The notes under the pieces were generated by a model that was not told the origin of the DNA, made no database searches, and saw only the letters and a program-made list of their open reading frames with translations. The position numbers were made by a program, and so were the translations under genes. 16,002 nt of DNA from Dehalococcoidales bacterium (GTDB taxonomy: Bacteria; Chloroflexota; Dehalococcoidia; E44-bin15), in NCBI GenBank assembly GCA_012974295.1, contig JAAXQM010000050.1, positions 1-16,002 on the forward strand. Reading direction: 5' to 3'. Position 1 is the stretch's first letter; each line of letters begins with the position of its first letter. This document shows, in pieces, positions 13,988-16,002 of this stretch.

Positions 13988-15226
13988 CTATCCTTTAAAT
14001 CTTTTGACAATAACCACAGAGTTGATGCCCAACATTCCGAAGGAGTTATTTAAGATATAATCGACCTTATCGACCTTTTTGGGTTCGTTGATTACAAGGT
14101 TCTTCAGGGCACACTCAGGGTCTAGATTATCGATATTAATCGTCTGGTGCACGATATGGTCTTCAAAGGATGGTAGGTTTCCTACTAATTCCAAAGCCCC
14201 GGAAGCGCCCATCGTATGCCCAATAAAACTCTTAGTATTGTTAATATACGAATTCGAATTGTTCCCCAGGACTTTTTTGATTGCCTGACATTCGGCCTTA
14301 TCACCCTCAGGGGTTGCAGTTGCGTGGGTGCTGATAATATCGATATCGCTCGCTGATATACCGGCTTTTTTTAGGGCAAGGTTGATACACTCAACCTGCC
14401 TTTCCGCATTTGGAAGGATGAAATCAAATGCATCTGAGTTGATCGCATAGCCCACGATCTCACCGTAGATCCTGGCACTTCTAGCAAGTGCATCGCTCAG
14501 TCTTTCCAGGACGCAGATACAGCCGCCTTCGGAAACAACGATACCGTTTCGATCCCTGTCAAAAGGACGGGATGCTTTTTGAGGGTCGGGATGGTTTGCT
14601 AATGCGCCCTCATTTTTAAAAGCGGCAAAAACACCGAATGTCCCAGGGGTCTCAGAGACACCACCGGCCAGTGCCAAATCCACTTCACCCAGTAGCAACA
14701 TCTGTAAACCTTGTATGAGTCCAATGTTGCCGGCGGCGCAAGCGGCTCCCAGTGTATAGTGCGGGCCGGTTACCCCCATATTCATGGTGACTTCGCCGGC
14801 TGGGCTGTTGGCCACCGTTCTCGGGTTATGGTGGTGGGACCAAAAATCTACATTGTAGTCATATTGCTTTATGTTATAAATCTCATTTTCTGTTTCCACA
14901 TTACCGTGCTCGGTAATGCCAATATAGATACCGATTCTCGATTTATCAACGGAGTCAAGGTTCAATTTCGCATCAGCGATTGCTTCATGAGAGCAGTAGG
15001 TAGCAATAGACCCCGCTCGCGTCCCACGACGCAATGCCTTTTTCTTCTGATAAATCAATGGGTCAAAATCGCATACACCGGCTATGACTTCCCCCATGTA
15101 GTGGGTCTCTATTTTCCCTATTCCGGATTTACCGGCAAGCAAGTTCTTGCGAAATTCTGAAAGATTGTTTCCATTTGGTGCGGTTAGGCCGATCCCGGTT
15201 ATTACAATTCTCGTATTATCATTCAT
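13988..15226 (-). CDS. fabF: Beta-ketoacyl-ACP synthase II-like, copy 2
   Basis: A 412-residue paralogue of the gene at 10926-12164, about 81% identical by hand count. It has C163 (AACAAGN), H301 (STHATATPEGDKAE) and H337 (TKSFIGHTMG), so it should be active. It shares the altered gate SFGMLGIN (395-402). The clearest differences from copy 1 cluster at residues 193-202 (TPGTFGVFAA versus VIHGFGIFLS) and 274-278 (AERQV versus PPMQT). The first cluster lies where FabB and FabF differ near the acyl pocket, so the two copies may accept different chains (inference). It is 33 bases after thiolase copy 2 and 45 bases before the ACP. Confidence 0.92.
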   Translation of the reverse strand: MNDNTRIVITGIGLTAPNGNNLSEFRKNLLAGKSGIGKIETHYMGEVIAGVCDFDPLIYQKKKALRRGTRAGSIATYCSHEAIADAKLNLDSVDKSRIGIYIGITEHGNVETENEIYNIKQYDYNVDFWSHHHNPRTVANSPAGEVTMNMGVTGPHYTLGAACAAGNIGLIQGLQMLLLGEVDLALAGGVSETPGTFGVFAAFKNEGALANHPDPQKASRPFDRDRNGIVVSEGGCICVLERLSDALARSARIYGEIVGYAINSDAFDFILPNAERQVECINLALKKAGISASDIDIISTHATATPEGDKAECQAIKKVLGNNSNSYINNTKSFIGHTMGASGALELVGNLPSFEDHIVHQTINIDNLDPECALKNLVINEPKKVDKVDYILNNSFGMLGINSVVIVKRFKG

Positions 15227-15259
15227 CTTAGTAACTGTCCGATCCTAGTTTATCTCGAG

Positions 15260-16002
15260 CTACCATTCCACGCCCAGCATGACACCGCATAGGCCACTAC
15301 CGCCAGCCATGAGCACAACCTTATCTCCAGTATTAACATGACCCTCCTCAATTCCTATAGCCAGCGAAATGGGGAGGGAGCACGAAGCTATATTTCCCAG
15401 GTATTCCACGGTGGAAAAGCCCTTGGCCTTATCCAGCTCCAGGGCTTGAAACAACACCTCTCGATGGATGGTGCTAACCTGATGACAGAAGACCTTATCT
15501 ACATCTGTGCCGTTCCATCCCAGCTCATGCTGGAAAGCCTTCCATGTTTCGGCCGCCAATGCCGTGCCATTATTCAGAATTCCCGCATAGTCCGTCCTCA
15601 TATTGGGGTAGCTCTCCGGGTCGAAGAAATAAGTATCCGCTTCTATGCGGCAAAGGTCGTTATGTTGTGAAGCGGTGCGTACCGCTCCCCCCAGGAGTTT
15701 ATGGTCGGATTTCGACAGGGAAGAGTGAGTCAGTACTGCTGCCACTGACCCGGACCCCAGGGTTAAGGAGGCGAACGATACTTTTAGCTTGTCCCTGGTG
15801 ATGTTTTGGTCTTCCAACAGGTCATTGATCGTTTTGTCAATGAGTCGCTTCCCGCCCTCTGTGCCCACCACAATACCTGCTTTTACCTGGCCCAGTTCTA
15901 TCATATTTGCCAGGGTTATAATGCCGTTGGTGAAACCAAGACAGGCATTTGAGATGTCGAAGATAGTAGCTGTGGGTGGGAGGCCCAGCGAATCATGGAC
16001 CA
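15260..16002 (-). CDS. KSIII-family thiolase, FabH/OleA-like, copy 2 (5' end outside window)
   Basis: The last 246 residues of a paralogue of the thiolase at 12198-13247, running off the right edge; the visible part begins at the residue equivalent to V104. The catalytic cysteine (ISNACLGFTNG), histidine (FCHQVS) and asparagine (YLGNIASC) are all present. The region with the OleA-type glutamate is outside the window. Identity to copy 1 is about 81% over the 214 residues from the MIELGQ methionine to the end, but very uneven: nearly identical in the first half and much lower after about residue 240. It heads the second thiolase-KAS II pair. Confidence 0.9.
   Translation of the reverse strand, partial: VHDSLGLPPTATIFDISNACLGFTNGIITLANMIELGQVKAGIVVGTEGGKRLIDKTINDLLEDQNITRDKLKVSFASLTLGSGSVAAVLTHSSLSKSDHKLLGGAVRTASQHNDLCRIEADTYFFDPESYPNMRTDYAGILNNGTALAAETWKAFQHELGWNGTDVDKVFCHQVSTIHREVLFQALELDKAKGFSTVEYLGNIASCSLPISLAIGIEEGHVNTGDKVVLMAGGSGLCGVMLGVEW

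Noticed and set aside
14711..15160. Open frame of 149 codons opposite KAS II copy 2
   Set aside because: It is antisense to an intact condensing enzyme; a related but broken frame opposite copy 1 (11832-12080) reflects only the duplication.
10926..15226. The two KAS II copies as a ketosynthase and chain-length-factor pair, as in aromatic polyketide or aryl polyene loci
   Set aside because: Both copies keep the catalytic cysteine and both histidines, whereas a chain-length factor lacks the cysteine.
1..16002. CRISPR arrays, insertion sequences or rRNA genes
   Set aside because: No regularly spaced repeats, transposase frames or rRNA-like sequence were seen.

Overview
The window is bacterial, with dense genes, clear Shine-Dalgarno sites and intact type II fatty-acid-synthase families. 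The organism cannot be fixed from this stretch. The three tRNA genes do not encode the 3' CCA. A DMSO-reductase-family molybdoenzyme suggests an anaerobe, and a PYROXD2-like flavoprotein lies beside it. I weakly favour a sediment-type anaerobe such as Chloroflexota/Dehalococcoidia. Planctomycetota and Desulfobacterota remain open.

Left part, + strand (1-4200): the C-terminal part of a molybdopterin oxidoreductase that begins before the window; a 475-base spacer with a good promoter candidate; a 521-residue CrtI/PYROXD2-type FAD oxidoreductase; a 402-base spacer with a 45-base palindrome; then tRNA-Leu(CAA), tRNA-Gln(TTG) and tRNA-Asn(GTT).

Right part, - strand (16002 down to 4394): a biosynthetic locus read right to left. 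The order is KSIII-like thiolase (copy 2, cut by the window edge), KAS II (copy 2), acyl carrier protein, a 443-base spacer with promoter, KSIII-like thiolase (copy 1), KAS II (copy 1), a 165-base spacer, two CrtI-like FAD oxidoreductases, FabG, FabZ, FabI-like enoyl reductase, Sfp-type phosphopantetheinyl transferase and FabD. From the first flavoenzyme to FabD, the gaps are 23 bases or less or the genes overlap, so this part looks like one operon.

Together these genes form a nearly complete private fatty-acid synthase: ACP, its activating enzyme, malonyl loading, three kinds of condensing step, keto-reduction, dehydration and enoyl reduction. Two phytoene-desaturase-family flavoenzymes are embedded in it. 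Fab genes combined with CrtI-like enzymes recall the loci proposed for ladderane lipids in anammox bacteria. The product here is unknown; a polyunsaturated or otherwise modified acyl chain is the simplest inference. The thiolases carry the extra glutamate of OleA, the KAS II enzymes have an altered gating loop, and the thiolase-KAS II pair is tandemly duplicated with signs of gene conversion.
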